Shown piece by piece: positions 11,301-23,100 of a DNA stretch of 64,000 bases. The position numbers were made by a program, and so were the translations under genes. Source of the DNA: Morinoia aosen (lineage: Eukaryota > Arthropoda > Malacostraca > Amphipoda > Talitridae). Within the stretch, counting starts at the first letter, position 1. Each line of letters begins with the position of its first letter. Under the pieces are notes generated by a model. The model was not told the DNA's origin, ran no database searches, and worked only from the letters and a program-made list of their open reading frames with translations. The DNA is taken from positions 49,010,859-49,074,858 of the forward strand of contig CM059575.1 of assembly GCA_030386875.1 (NCBI GenBank), given 5' to 3'.

Positions 11301-12675
11301 CTACCTAAAAACACAGAGAACTGTCATGCTATCAACGCATTCAGTGCAAAAATTCGAAAAAAATAAAATGCTCTATTTCGCAGGAATGGGATGAATATCA
11401 GTTTTTTCAGCCGACTTCCCGAGTAATGATGCAAACTATATCTCTAAATCACATCTTAAAGCTAAATAGTTATCAGAATGCCATGAATAATTCCCTCTTG
11501 GAAAAAGTCATATACATATAAAACACATATTTATAAGAAGTGTTGTGCAGGACTGCAATTTCTCATGACGCAACTAATTTCTTACTACCAACTAACCAAA
11601 AAGCAATCACAGTTTATAAACCAACTGAATAAATTACTGATCCGCACTCCAACACACAAACACACTGTTGTAAGCTCGACCCAAAAGTTGACTAAACATT
11701 GAAAAAAAACCTTTCAAGAGTAATTGAAAACTTTAGAAACAGTAACCGAAATGTTATACTGCAACTATAAAAAATTTCTAATAATTACTGTTCTCCAGCT
11801 GGAAATCATGAAGAAAAAAATTTTAGATCGATAAGTTGGGGATCCAAACATATAAAATGTAGAATCTATTTCTTTCATTTCATGTTGTTAAAATAATTCA
11901 AGTACGAAAGATGTCACAGAATGAAACCAAACCGAATAGTTGTAGGTACTTAGGAGCGCATTCTCAATTCAAAATAAGAAATTCCCAAATTTCAATGAAA
12001 TTTCGAAAAGTAGTTTTTCATCTCGTTACAATTAAAGGTCAAAATAATCCTTTGAGTTCGGAATACTTAGATCAGATTGATCCAATTATGTTAGAATATA
12101 AGTTATTCTATCCCGATTCCCCCCCGGAGCTATTAACGGATTCATTTAAAATCGTATGAAAACGGATTTATATTTACGCTTAGCACTTGTGCTAGAGATT
12201 AGAGGCGTTTTTACGATGTTATGTCTCGGAAATTCTAATCTCACTTTCATAGATTAATTCTATTGTGATGTAGTTGACAGGCAACCTCATCTCTCCTCCT
12301 TGTTCTCATATAGTCTTATTCCAATTGCCTTGAAGTTTGTGTCATTCGTTTAAATTAAACCAGCTACTTATTCTAGGTACCACTGCCTGTGAATTTCTGG
12401 CATCATTATTGTTAAATAACATACTTCGACAACGCTTTCAATATCTACTTTAGCGAATCTATGCACACTACACACACGATCAAAAACCGATGTACTTTTA
12501 CACGTAAATCGTGTTTCCAGCGCATTGGTGAGAATGGGAAAACTAAAGACACCAAAAACCCCTGTAGTACGTAGTATTACATTACATTTTACCTAACTTG
12601 CAGCTTCAACTATGCAAAATAAAGAATAATATGCAAAATATTCTGTGCCATTTCACTGAGCGTAAATCCTTACAG
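8344..12675. other. Unassigned AT-rich DNA
   Basis: About 4.3 kb without a recognisable gene or transposon end. A less AT-rich patch at about 10740-11210 has a plus-strand frame (ATG 10833, 121 codons) that matches nothing I know. A short direct repeat ACAACACTTATG is doubled near 9250-9275. Everything else reads as intergenic or intronic sequence. Confidence 0.55.
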
Positions 12676-15011
12676 CCCTATTGAAAATCGAGGACGGTGC
12701 ACCGGTGGAATATGGTTGACAGGGCTTATTATCCGCGATTTATTGGTCATTCGGCCATTCGACCGATAAAACGACGGTACACCGCCCAATTTACGAGCAT
12801 GTTATGATTGGCACTGCCATCCGTGGCCTCCCGTCATACACCGTCTTTAATTCGCGGCATCTAGTAGCGATTCGAGGTTGACTTGGCCAAGGACGGCCAT
12901 CTGGCTCAGAATCGCTGATACCGTGTTTTTCTGACACTTGTTTCTCATTCCCTCAAGCAACTAAAATTAATCTATGTTAAATAACACCTTAATTTTGAAA
13001 TGAAATGAACAAAATAATAATGAAATAAATATAAAAAGCTATTCTCAAATTTTACATTTTTGCTTTACTAATTATAAAACCTTTCACACTGAGATAAAAA
13101 TTAAAATATTCAGGCCTCTATGAATAGGATGTTTTATTCCAGATTAGATTATAAGTTTGTTAAAGCCTCCCTAACCGCTACAAAAAATATAGCGTATCGA
13201 AGAGAGGAAGGAGGAAGGCACCATTCAGTATGGAGATAAGAGAATGAGGAATTTAAGCAGAATATGAGAGTAAGATGAGAAAGAAGTTCATGAAATAAGA
13301 TAAAAGTTGAGAAAAAAAGTCCGAGGTGCTGAAAAACCGTGCAGTAGTGAATCGAAAAAGGTGGTCCTTAACCCAACAAAAAACATTTTATTTCAACAAA
13401 AAGAAGCCCTACCTAACTCTCAGCTCGGGCCCTCGCATTTTTCCCTTGGGAGCGCTAATTCCCACATATACAATAGTTGTATCCCTCTGAGGGGATGTTT
13501 TATTCCAATCAAGCCTAATAAAATAGGTATAATTGGCAGAACAACTATGTGTGCAAATTTCATACAAAAAAAAAAACAGTCCGTAAAGCAGGCGATAGAG
13601 AAGATCCATTTTAAAAACGAATTCATATGAACGTTTCAAGCTCTTGGCTCATTTTAAAAAAAAGGCTTGCAGATAAATCGAAAATTAATTCAATGCTCGC
13701 ACAATTTGGACAGATCCATAATAGACAAAAATCTTAAAGAATACGTGGATTAAAAACTACACGTAATAGCCTACAAACAGAAGTAAATTGTGACAATGAT
13801 AACAATTTTAAAAGAAATGCAATAGTTTAATAAGAGAATAACTGTTCATCGGTTTATTATTTCGATACCGTCTCGAAATAGTGAGAGGTACCTACGATAA
13901 AAATCAAAATACGATGAATACATTGAATAAGCCGATAATTATAAATTTTTAAGACACTAATAGCCTAAAAAGTTTAACTTTTCATAGCACATAATACTGT
14001 CAATCAGGCCTGAAGGCTGCAGCGGAGACGGTATGGAAACGGTCTTCTGGAAACTACAGAAATTTCTTTTGAATTTCTTGAGTGCAATTTTAGATTTCAG
14101 TCTACCACTCGTAACTGTTGAAATGATTCACCTATCGAGTTCAAATTACTCTCAAATGAAAGATAAAAAACATTCTTATGGAAAATCGTACATGCCAACA
14201 TTCTTGAGCACTCTCAGACAGCAAAATTCATTTGCCATGAAAATTACAGTTGGTAGCTGCCGAGGAATGCTTGCTAGTCAAAGCTGTCAGCTAGAAAATT
14301 GTTAAATTTACCTAAACCTTTAACTTGCGGATAGTTATAATGTAATTAGGTATTTAAATGCCAATTTAATCATTTATTACAGTTTTCATTAAATAATACT
14401 ATCCTGTTATTCATCTAAGCCAAAAATTTTATCTGCACTCGAGTTAGAGATGGCAACACTGCTCGCGCACGTCGGCAAGATGTCAAGCTCTTTCGAAGTT
14501 TCACGGCGGCGGCAGTTATTTGAATGATGTTGTGGCAGTTGTGTGTCTCAGATGTGGTGCTGGTTTCTGACTCATTTAATAAGTTTCACGCAATGTCAAA
14601 ATGTATTTTAGTGCAAGTGTGTAGTACGTTAGAGTGTATCTTATTTTTGAAAAAATTTTTGCTCTGAAAAGGTATAAGGTGTTAGCTCTCAAGTGAGTTT
14701 CTTATTCCATTGAAGACGTTATGCCGGTATGGCATGTTGTCAAGCGCCTGATGAAGGTGACGATTGAGACGATAAGTGCCCACTGCCTTGTCGTCTGAAT
14801 AATTTTTTAGTGTGAATGAATTGTATTAATAGTAATGATATGTTTATTCACTATTAATTCCATTCTTATTTTACAGTAAGTGTTAACACAATTTAGCTTC
14901 AAAATTCTAAGTTGCAGTATAATTCCACTTGAGAAACCTTTGACAAGAAACAATATGCAATATTTTCAATTTAGGTGCACCGATAGTTTCGGTATCGGCC
15001 TTTTTCTATTA

Positions 15012-15753
15012 TCTGTACATCACTAGTTTTCAATTTATTAGTAAGAAAATTAAACTTCATAAATATCTGACGAGCTGCGTTGTAAAATTACGGAATAACG
15101 ATGTTTAAAGAAGAAAACATCAATATTTACTTAAATTCTTTCGCGGAAATTAAGAATTCTCTTTCAAAGAATCTCCAAGGGAACACATTTAAGAACGTTT
15201 TAAATGAATGATATTTTGCTCACTGATGCATAATTTTCAAGTTATTAACCTGTGAAGTTATAGGAACATTGTATATAAAAGCGGAGAAACAGACACGTAA
15301 ATATGATGTAATACAGCATGACGTGATGCTAGGTTAAATTAGATTAGGTAACGTTAGATTAGCTGAATAGACTAACCTAAAATAACTTAACTTAGCCGTA
15401 CTGACACTGATGGTTACCGCCAAAATACTGAGCGTATTTCAAGAATGCAGGTACGATGCAGCCGAATATATAATGCTACTTTAACCTGAACGTAATTCAT
15501 GTTATAGCTTGAAAATTATGTATCAGCGAGCAAAATGTCATTCGTGTAAAGCGTTCTTATATGAGCTCTTTTAGTGATTCTTTAAAACAGAGGTCGTGAT
15601 TTCCGTGAACGCATTAAAGTAAATAACCGAATAAAACTCCTTAATCACCTGATGAACATTAGCATTATTGATAATTTAGAGTTGAATTATATTTTGAATT
15701 GAGGAGCTTCCTACTAGCAAACGTTGCGTGATCGTAGGCTAGTGATATACAGA
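15012..15753. mobile_element. Foldback-type inverted repeat A
   Basis: Inverted arms at about 15012-15258 and 15500-15753 match imperfectly. Examples are TCTGTACATCACTAG against its complement at 15739-15753, and CATAATTTTCAAG with TTTTGCTC on the left against the complement around 15505-15540. The centre (15260-15500) contains AGATTAGGTAACGTTAG-like sequence. No coding is seen. It abuts foldback B directly. Confidence 0.6.
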
Positions 15754-15754
15754 C

Positions 15755-17542
15755 ATATCGGTAGCGGCAAAATCTGGCCGATATTTCATCGATACTTTCA
15801 AATAATACGTACTTTATCGTGAAAAGAAGAGCCTATTCATACCATGTAAATTAGCTAAATGTTGAATTACATCGTTTAATCAGGCCCGCTAAGTGAATTT
15901 ACTACGTTGAATTCCCGATGTCACGGACGGTCTGTAAGTCATAACTTTGTGGCATAAATAGTTAAACACAGTGGGGACATAAAATTATTATACTTTTACA
16001 ACTAAAACCTTTTTAGCTAACAAAAATTAAACCTATCATATATAGTTGAAAGTGGATTTTAAAGTTTTTATGAATTAAACATAAAAATAACTGAAAATTC
16101 TATTTTAATTGAGCTTGTTGGTCGTAAAATCTTACAAAGCTAATTATTTTATTTCAATTTAGCATGCAAATCGCCGTTCATGACAAATCTTGCATTTTTC
16201 TTCTATTTTAAGATGTTTGAAAAAAATCACGAACAATCTTATAGTTGGTTGCGTGTTAGCGCATCTCTCCGGTTTCGGATCTTATCGAATTTTAATGCTT
16301 ACATTTCGTCAAAGTATGTATTTTGGTGTGAAAAACATGAAAATGATAACCATATTGCGGAGAAATTATTGTTTCGGTCTACTTTTGAAAACATTTGCTA
16401 TTACAACTAGTCTACATTACATTGCAATACGGTTTGAAACATCTATTGCAAGGATTTCGTTTTGTTATTTTATTGCAACAATATAGTTAACAAAGCTAGA
16501 GCAGTTCTATTATTCCTAATCGAAAACTTCATTGTTAATATTGTTATATTATTAGATACATTAGTTAATAATTTCATTGCATTACTCATGTTGGGCTTAT
16601 AATGATTTTATTTTAATAAAATTGTAAAAGTATCGGTGACTTGACTTGGATTAATTTGAACTTGACATGGATTAATTTGAACTTGACTTGGATTAAATTG
16701 AACTTGACTTGGATTAAATTGAACTTGACTTGGATTAAATTGAACTTGACTTGGATCAATTTGAACTTGACTTGGATTAATTTGAACTTGACACGGATTA
16801 ATTTGAACTTTACTCGGATTAATTTGAACTTGACTTAGATTAATTTGAAGTGAAAAAGGTGTAGTTCCAAAAGTGGACCAAAACAATAATTTATCCACAA
16901 AATAGTAAGCATGTTTGCGTTTTCCACACCAAAATACATACTTCGGCGAAAAGAAAACATAAATATTCGATGGGCCCCGAAACCAAAAAGATCCAAACAC
17001 TCGCAACTAACTATAAGATTATTCGTGAATTTTTCAAACATCGTAAATTAAAGAAAAATGCAATATTCCTACTGTACGGGGATTCATATGCTAAATTAAA
17101 ATAAAATAATTCGCTTTGTAGTATTTGACGATTTACAAGATAAATAAAAATCGAATTTTCAGCTTTTTCTGCATTAAATTTCAAAAACTTTAAAATACAC
17201 CTTCAACTTTATTTACATAATTGATTTGATTTTGGTTCGCCTGTTTTGTTGTTTAAGTATAATAATTATATGTCGCTTCTGTTTTCAACAATTCATGTTA
17301 CATAGCTTTCACTTACTGACCGTACGTGCCTCATCGGGAAGTCGAAGAAGTAAATTCAGTTAGCGGGCCTTATTAGACACTGTAATTCAACAGTTAGCTA
17401 ACAAATTTACTAGGTATGAATAGGCTCTTTATTTGATCATACTTTTATTTTCATGCTTTATGACCTTCATTTGTATGATAAAATACGCGTTATTGGAAAG
17501 TATCGGCCGGATTTTACCAACACCAGTAAAAATGACCGATAA
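15755..17542. mobile_element. Foldback-type inverted repeat B, ~650-bp arms
   Basis: The arms at about 15755-16392 and 16861-17542 are reverse complements at roughly 75-80% by eye. Shared blocks include AGAGCCTATTCATACC, GGCCCGCTAA, TTTAGCAT followed by ATC and CCGT, TATGTATTTTGGTGTG and ATTATTGTTT with GGTC. The outer ends read ATCGGT...GGCCGATA on both sides. The core is a 21-bp minisatellite. No transposase is readable, so it is probably non-autonomous or long dead. Confidence 0.75.
16643..16851. repeat. 21-bp minisatellite, ten units
   Basis: Ten near-identical units of gacttggattaaattgaact plus t run head to tail, differing by one to three substitutions. They sit in the spacer between the arms of foldback B. 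Because 21 is a multiple of three, both strands stay open and give repetitive peptides that are not genes. Confidence 0.95.
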
Positions 17543-17592
17543 CAATACATCGCTTCATCAATAATTTTATGACAGGATTTCATAAATATTTT

Positions 17593-17880
17593 TTAACGTT
17601 TCGATCCGAATTTCAAATAAAAAAGACAGCCATTTACATTTATGTGCAACGGCCAAAAAGAAAGACGGTTGTATGCTGCATTGGCTACTCTAACAGAAGC
17701 TTCATAAGAAAATGACGCTGGAACGCACAAAGAGTCGTTTTCTTCTAAAATTTCGCTTGGATTTGAGTTCGGACCCGTGACTTTTGATGAAGATGGCGAT
17801 TCTTCTTGTTGACGAGGAACGAGAGATGGCCCAACTATTAGCTTCACCACCTCGGTCAATTGATATTTATGACGATTCAT
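17593..17880 (-). CDS. Hypothetical 95-residue ORF beside foldback B
   Basis: The frame runs from ATG 17880 to a stop at 17593 and lies about 50 bases outside foldback B. It begins MNRHKYQLTEVVKLIVG. It has a Ser- and Pro-rich middle (QEESPSSSKVTGPNSNPS) and ends NGCLFYLKFGSKR. The open frame extends upstream to about 17967 without an earlier ATG. The composition is protein-like rather than low-complexity, but I do not recognise a family and cannot show a promoter or splice sites. It could be an exon, a remnant of the surrounding element, or chance. Confidence 0.2.
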   Translation of the reverse strand: MNRHKYQLTEVVKLIVGPSLVPRQQEESPSSSKVTGPNSNPSEILEENDSLCVPASFSYEASVRVANAAYNRLSFWPLHINVNGCLFYLKFGSKR

Positions 17881-18020
17881 CGTTGTGGTGGGGCTGGTAG
17901 TGAAGGCAATGTAAAAGAAACAAAATGTGGAAACCAAACCTGAATGTCCCTCGTCCGTCTTCAGCAACCTCTGAATAGAAGGACGTTCTTGAAGGTGATC
18001 AACAATGTGTTCAGGTGCAT

Positions 18021-18130
18021 ATTTGTGTGTGTGTGTGTGGAAGGGGGGTGTAGGAAAAGGGGGTTATGGGTGTATGTGTGTGTGTGAGCGGGGGGGGTGG
18101 GGTGTGTGTGTGGGTGGGAGTGGGGGTGTA
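18021..18130. repeat. G/T-rich microsatellite with long G runs
   Basis: The plus strand alternates (GT)n with G runs of four to eight. It has enough G tracts close together to allow G-quadruplex folding. No gene signal is seen. Confidence 0.85.
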
Positions 18131-18859
18131 TATGAATAGCCAGTGTAATCAAGTTCGGGCAAGGTCGATTTGCTGCCGCGGGAGGCCGGTACAAAGCTAC
18201 AAAGGGAATTCAAAGATTTTGTAGCCGTTTTTTCCTGCCATAAAAAGGGGACATGGCGACCAAAAAATTGCTGTTTTTTCCGAATTAAACACGGCTAGAA
18301 GTCTTGCCTACCGCGGCACAGAAACGACTTGAAAACGTCATATTTTTAAACTGGGTATCGAAAAAGCATAGTAAATATTTCTACTTGTGAATAATAGTTG
18401 GTATTCGAACTTGGAATCTCGTAACAGAATTATAATTCAAGTTACTCACTAGAACAAGAAATAACATAATAAAACGCCTAGTGGCAAAGTTTGTTAATCG
18501 TGAAGTTTAGGATGCAGTGAACAAACGAAATATCGGACATTTTTCTGTCATTCTCTAATCAGAGTTACTAATTCATCTTTCTTAGTTATTTAGCCTAAGA
18601 CAAAAACGTCCATGCCAAATATATCTCCCAATATGGATGATAAAGTGAACGGAAAAATAAATACTTCGTTCGTTTTGAAGCTGCTCTCGATAAATTATGC
18701 ATATTTTGAATTGAGATTAGTCTCATCTAAATGTCATAAATGCTTGGCAACTCTAAGCTGCAGAATAGGTTGTTTATTGGTATATAATACATCTACGGCA
18801 ATCATGCTCAAGTATTGTGTAGTATTTTCTTATTTCGATATGATATTATATCATCAACA

Positions 18860-19295
18860 GTGATGTATGGTGCGGAAACGAGGGGTTAAAAGAGGATGAA
18901 AGAAGACAGTTGAATGTGTTGGAAATGAAATGTTTGAGAAGTATGGCAGGGGTGACTCTAATGGGCAGACGGAGAAATGAGGAGGTGCAGAGGACAACTG
19001 GGGTGGTAAAAGAATTGGCAGAAAGAGTTGATTGTAATATGTCTCGTCGAAAAAATTGGGGGCCCCCGCGCCACTCATGATGCGGCCGGGGTAAACCAGC
19101 GGTAGCTGTCGGGCCTGGCTGCTGAATTCAGATGCCTGGAATGCAAAGGATGGGTGATTGTGATTAGATGGAGATGTATGAACGTTGAAAAATTTTTTTT
19201 CTTATCTATGTTTTTTGCAATTTTTTGGTTCTCTGCACTTGTAGCTACCCTTCCCTAGTGGAGGGAGAAAGCTCTCGGCTATACATACATACATC
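18860..19295 (+). mobile_element. 5'-truncated LINE 3' end
   Basis: About 60 codons read VMYGAET followed, after a one-base frameshift near 18882, by DERRQLNVLEMKCLRSMAGV and RRNEEVQRTTGV. This is the conserved region just past the reverse transcriptase of RTE/Jockey-type LINEs (pattern YG(S/A)ET...E.R.LR...GV...RNE). The frame then decays. A GC-richer 3' part leads to a CATACATACATACAT tail at about 19282-19296, as in LINEs that end in short tandem repeats. Only the 3' end is present, as usual after incomplete reverse transcription. Confidence 0.6.
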
Positions 19296-19735
19296 GATAT
19301 TATTTGCTTGTAGTTTATAAAAAAATGTATATTTTACGAATTTTGTTTCATATCCTTCCAAAATTATTTTCATTCTAATACTCGATTTTTGACGGACGTA
19401 GAGGTTGGTGCTTGAGTAAAGCACCTGACCTATCATAGGGGCGATTGAATATTTTTTTGATATCAGGCTTGAGGCTAGAGGTCATTCGACAGGGCTAAAT
19501 TTTTGATCTTACCTAAGTGGCTTATTAATAGATTGATTTGTATACCAAATATCTGATCGTAGCTACCAAATATCCACATGAATGTATTGGTTAAGGTTGC
19601 GCAATTGATTCGTATATCCTGAATAAGGGTATATGATATTAAATATTGGTGTGCGGTTAGCATGGTATGTTTGTATTGTTGCTTCTTCACCCTAGCAAAA
19701 TCAGAATCACAGGTGATCTCTGTACGATGGATAAG

Positions 19736-19819
19736 AAACGCTCCCAGCTGCCAGTGTATGACGTCACAACCATATGTATATATGCTCGTGACGTCATACA
19801 CTGGCAGCTGGGAGCGTTT
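19736..19819. repeat. Perfect 32-bp inverted repeat (hairpin)
   Basis: Arms 19736-19767 and 19788-19819 are perfect complements, with a 20-base loop. Each arm contains CTCCCAGCTGCCAGTGTA and ends at the loop side in a TGACGTCA palindrome (CRE-like). It lies about 320 bases inside the right end of the 7.46-kb interval. Confidence 0.95.
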
Positions 19820-19909
19820 TTTAAGCGATTGCGTAGAGGTGGCCACCCGTAATTTGGAGTTGATTAAGGTTGCGAAGCAAGCGATTCATTGGATGTAGAG
19901 TTGGGTTGA

Positions 19910-20011
19910 GGTTGATTTGAAACCATTCACCGGCCTAAGTTGGTTTTAGAGGTGATTTCAGGTTGATTTGAAGCTGTTCACCGACCAAAGTTGGTCGCAG
20001 TATGGACGTAT
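19910..20011. repeat. 51-bp tandem duplication
   Basis: Two diverged copies starting GGTTGATTTGAA lie at 19910 and 19961 and share CATTCACCGGCC/GTTCACCGACC and AAGTTGGT. They are subterminal to the right end of the 7.46-kb interval. Confidence 0.75.
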
Positions 20012-20135
20012 TGAGGGCGCAGTATGGGTCGCGGAGACTGGACATTTGATCCTCAAATAGACCGTAAACCAACCTCAAATCGTCCATGTTTCCACTCATA
20101 TTCCCCCGGTGCACCGTCCTCGATTTTCAATAGGG

Positions 20136-23100
20136 AGATGCGCGTGTTTCATGGAGTCTTACAGGATAATTTAAGATAGTATCAATACCAGCACAGGCGT
20201 TAATGCGTTTCTTAATTTTTGGTAAATATCCCTTTATGGTTTGTTTCTCCCAGCTGACAGTAAGCAAGCGCAAGAAATTATACTAGAAAGAATTTCCGGC
20301 TGCTTTCACATCTAGGACACAGAGAATTCATTTGCATTTCCTTATGAATGCTGAGCTCTGCTCTTCTATGTTCGCCGAGCTCCATCCTGATAAATCCGTC
20401 AATCGGAAATGTGCCTTACATATCGTGCCCTTGTCAGGGCTGCTTTTTCAATACATGTCAAAATGAACTTCATTCTCTCTAAAATAACCGCCCAAATTCC
20501 CACTGAAGACATCTCTATTTGAAAGAACGGCCATTTTTTTGTCCGCTGAATAATAAAACGTTTTTCTTATTCATGATGACAGGCTACTGCATGCTGTAGC
20601 AATAGTAGAACAAGCTGAAGATTTTCGATTTACAGGTGTTTAAAAAAGTATTTTTTCAAATTGTGAACGATGAGGTTTTGCAATCAAACGATCCAGTGGA
20701 TCTTTGTCCTAAATGAAGGGGAAAATTGAAAATATGATAAACAGTTTAGTTTCAAAGGGTGAAAATCATGGAATGAGCGAATCAATTCATGTGGCTCATA
20801 CGAGTACAAGAACATTTAATTCTGGCTAGTGGTAATTTTAAAGGTATGAAAACAAAAGATGCACGCGGCTTAGTTTGTACTGTTGCACTATTGTAGTAAA
20901 TGCAAATCTAACAAAATGTTCAAAAAACTTTCAGCCTTATTATCAGAAGCTCTTGCATGCTGAATTTTCAACGAAAAGTATTGGGAAATATATTAGATCC
21001 TTCTTCTTGATATAATTTTTCTTTGCAGCCCTGAACACAACATGGAGAAGCTTAAACCTTCTTGCACAATTATGTATAAATAATAATTAATGGCAATAAT
21101 TTTGTTCAGCATAAATTTTCAATGGCTAGCACAGCATGCCTCCCTGAAGTAATTCTTTGTTGAAAATAATTAAGCGAAATGAACTTATCTACAAGCAATT
21201 TAGGCATTTTCCGATCTCTTGAATGCAGAAAATCTTTTGTTTCAAATGAATTACTGATATCAGAAACGACGCGACGCGAACTGCGTAGGAATCCTGGCCA
21301 AACTGAGCTGCGATTTGAAACTAAATACGTGGTTCGTTACCCAGCAATATGTGCGCTATTTGTCCAATTATGGCCCTAACTCAATATACTCCATCTCGCT
21401 CCTGTTATATATTTTCGAAGCATAATATTACACGGCTGAACAAATTGCAAGAAAATTAATGCACGTTTTTCAATGCCTGAGAGCAGTGCACGGCAAGCAC
21501 TAGTAATAAGAGCTGTTCAGTTTTTCCCATTTCGTTAGACAGCATACAGATGCGCTTTTGCGGGAGATCATCTTGCATTAGAGTTTCATTTTCCTTTTGT
21601 TGTAAACGTGTAGCAGGTCGACAGGTGGGTTTTTACCTTTGAAATAAAATTGTTGTGAAAAAGACCGAATATCTGGGAATTTTCAACGTTTTAGCTCTGA
21701 ATTTGACAGTTATGCTGTGAGTCATCCTAACTTGAACGTGAAAGGATACGAGTCTACAGAACGTTGTAGAAATCCTAAACGTTCCTCTCAGTTATATTTA
21801 TCAATAGAAGCGGCGTGTCCAAATGTGTAATATTCCTAGTATCAGTCAATAATCGCTTACAATACAGGCTGGGAGTATTAGCTGTGCTTGATGTTGGCTT
21901 GAATGAATTATATCTAAATGTCGAATGACGTTATGTGTAAAATTTATTTCTCTCGATGGCAACTAAATTCAGATAATTTTCACGGTCATCAAGAATACGC
22001 AGGAATAATTTCTGAACAATACATATGCAGAAGAGGATAGTAATTTTAGGTTTGCACGTCAACCTTAATCAATCTTTCATTTTCTACATAAATATTAGCA
22101 CTTTTTGCAAGGTACGGCATGAAAATCACCCTCATTTGAAGTGGGTTTCGTACGGACTGCGGAGGTCGAAGAAATATGAGCTAGGTTTCTTTCGGCGAGC
22201 AAGTCTTCTCCCATTTTCAGTGTCTATAGATAAGTTAAAGCACATCAGCTCACGTGACTTTTGCGTGTCAGGTAATAACTGTTCCCTAAAGACATTCATA
22301 ATCCAGCGTAAGCTTACAGTTATTGGTAAGACCAGCAACTTTTATATCAAGTTACTATTTCTGTCGAGGATACGTTGGAAAAAAAATGTGTTATTTCAGC
22401 ATTGCCTCCCGAGTCTTTGACGGTTTGAAAGGAAAGATGCAACCCGAAATCAGAGCAAAACACTATCCGAGAAAACACAAGGACTAGTAAAAACATCTGA
22501 AAATGACTCCAAGAAAGTGCTTTCGACTACAGCCCCATTTGTCTGATGAATTTTCTCAAACAGATTAATCTAATACTGTCTTTATACGGAATTCAGAGCA
22601 GAGGAAACTTTATTTGTGGTTAAGGAGCTGTTCTTTTATCCATTCTGGTATTTATGGAAGAGTTTGTACACCCTGCTACTGGCCATGAAGAAATTTTAAA
22701 ATTGTATTTATTTAATTAATGCACTTGAATTTTTGGGTGAAATCTGTTTTAAAAAATCAGTTTAGCTGCCAATCGGATGAGGCAGAGACTTCAGAATGGC
22801 TGTCGTGAAATTGGTGCTCTGTATAAATAACATGAATACAACACATTTGCATGTATTGCACTCAGTTACCATGTCTAGGAATAGCGGATTTCACATTTGG
22901 GCGAGAGCTGCAAGAAATTCTAAAGTTATTGGATTAAATAATGAAGAATACACATTTCCCAGATTGTCTGTCCTCTTCAGGTCTTAAGAATTAAAAAATG
23001 ATTGTCTGTCTTTTCCGGATTTAACAATTACACATCTGGTTAAGGTTCAGGGTTGGTATCATTGAGAAGCCTTCCTTAAGAATAATCAAATGGATGTCGT

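Larger units (their letters stand above)
12676..20135. mobile_element. 7.46-kb interval bounded by a 40-bp inverted repeat
   Basis: The left end reads CCCTATTGAAAATCGAGG and continues to about 12715. The right end, ending at 20135, is its reverse complement over 40 bases with one mismatch. Such close agreement 7.4 kb apart suggests the two ends of one DNA transposon or two opposed copies of a small one. No convincing target duplication is visible (AG on both sides at most). No transposase is readable inside. The interior holds the foldback pair, minisatellite, LINE end and hairpin listed below. A one-element interpretation is plausible but unproven. Confidence 0.5.

Noticed and set aside
16643-16851. 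CRISPR-like array
   Set aside because: The units are contiguous with no spacers, and the sequence is eukaryotic.
16608-17006. Repetitive protein with QVQINPS/LTWINLN units on both strands
   Set aside because: It is a by-product of a 21-bp minisatellite whose period is a multiple of three.
18405-18465. tRNA-like or SINE box B (minus strand AAGTTCGAATACC)
   Set aside because: The B box is imperfect, and no A box at proper spacing or cloverleaf could be drawn.
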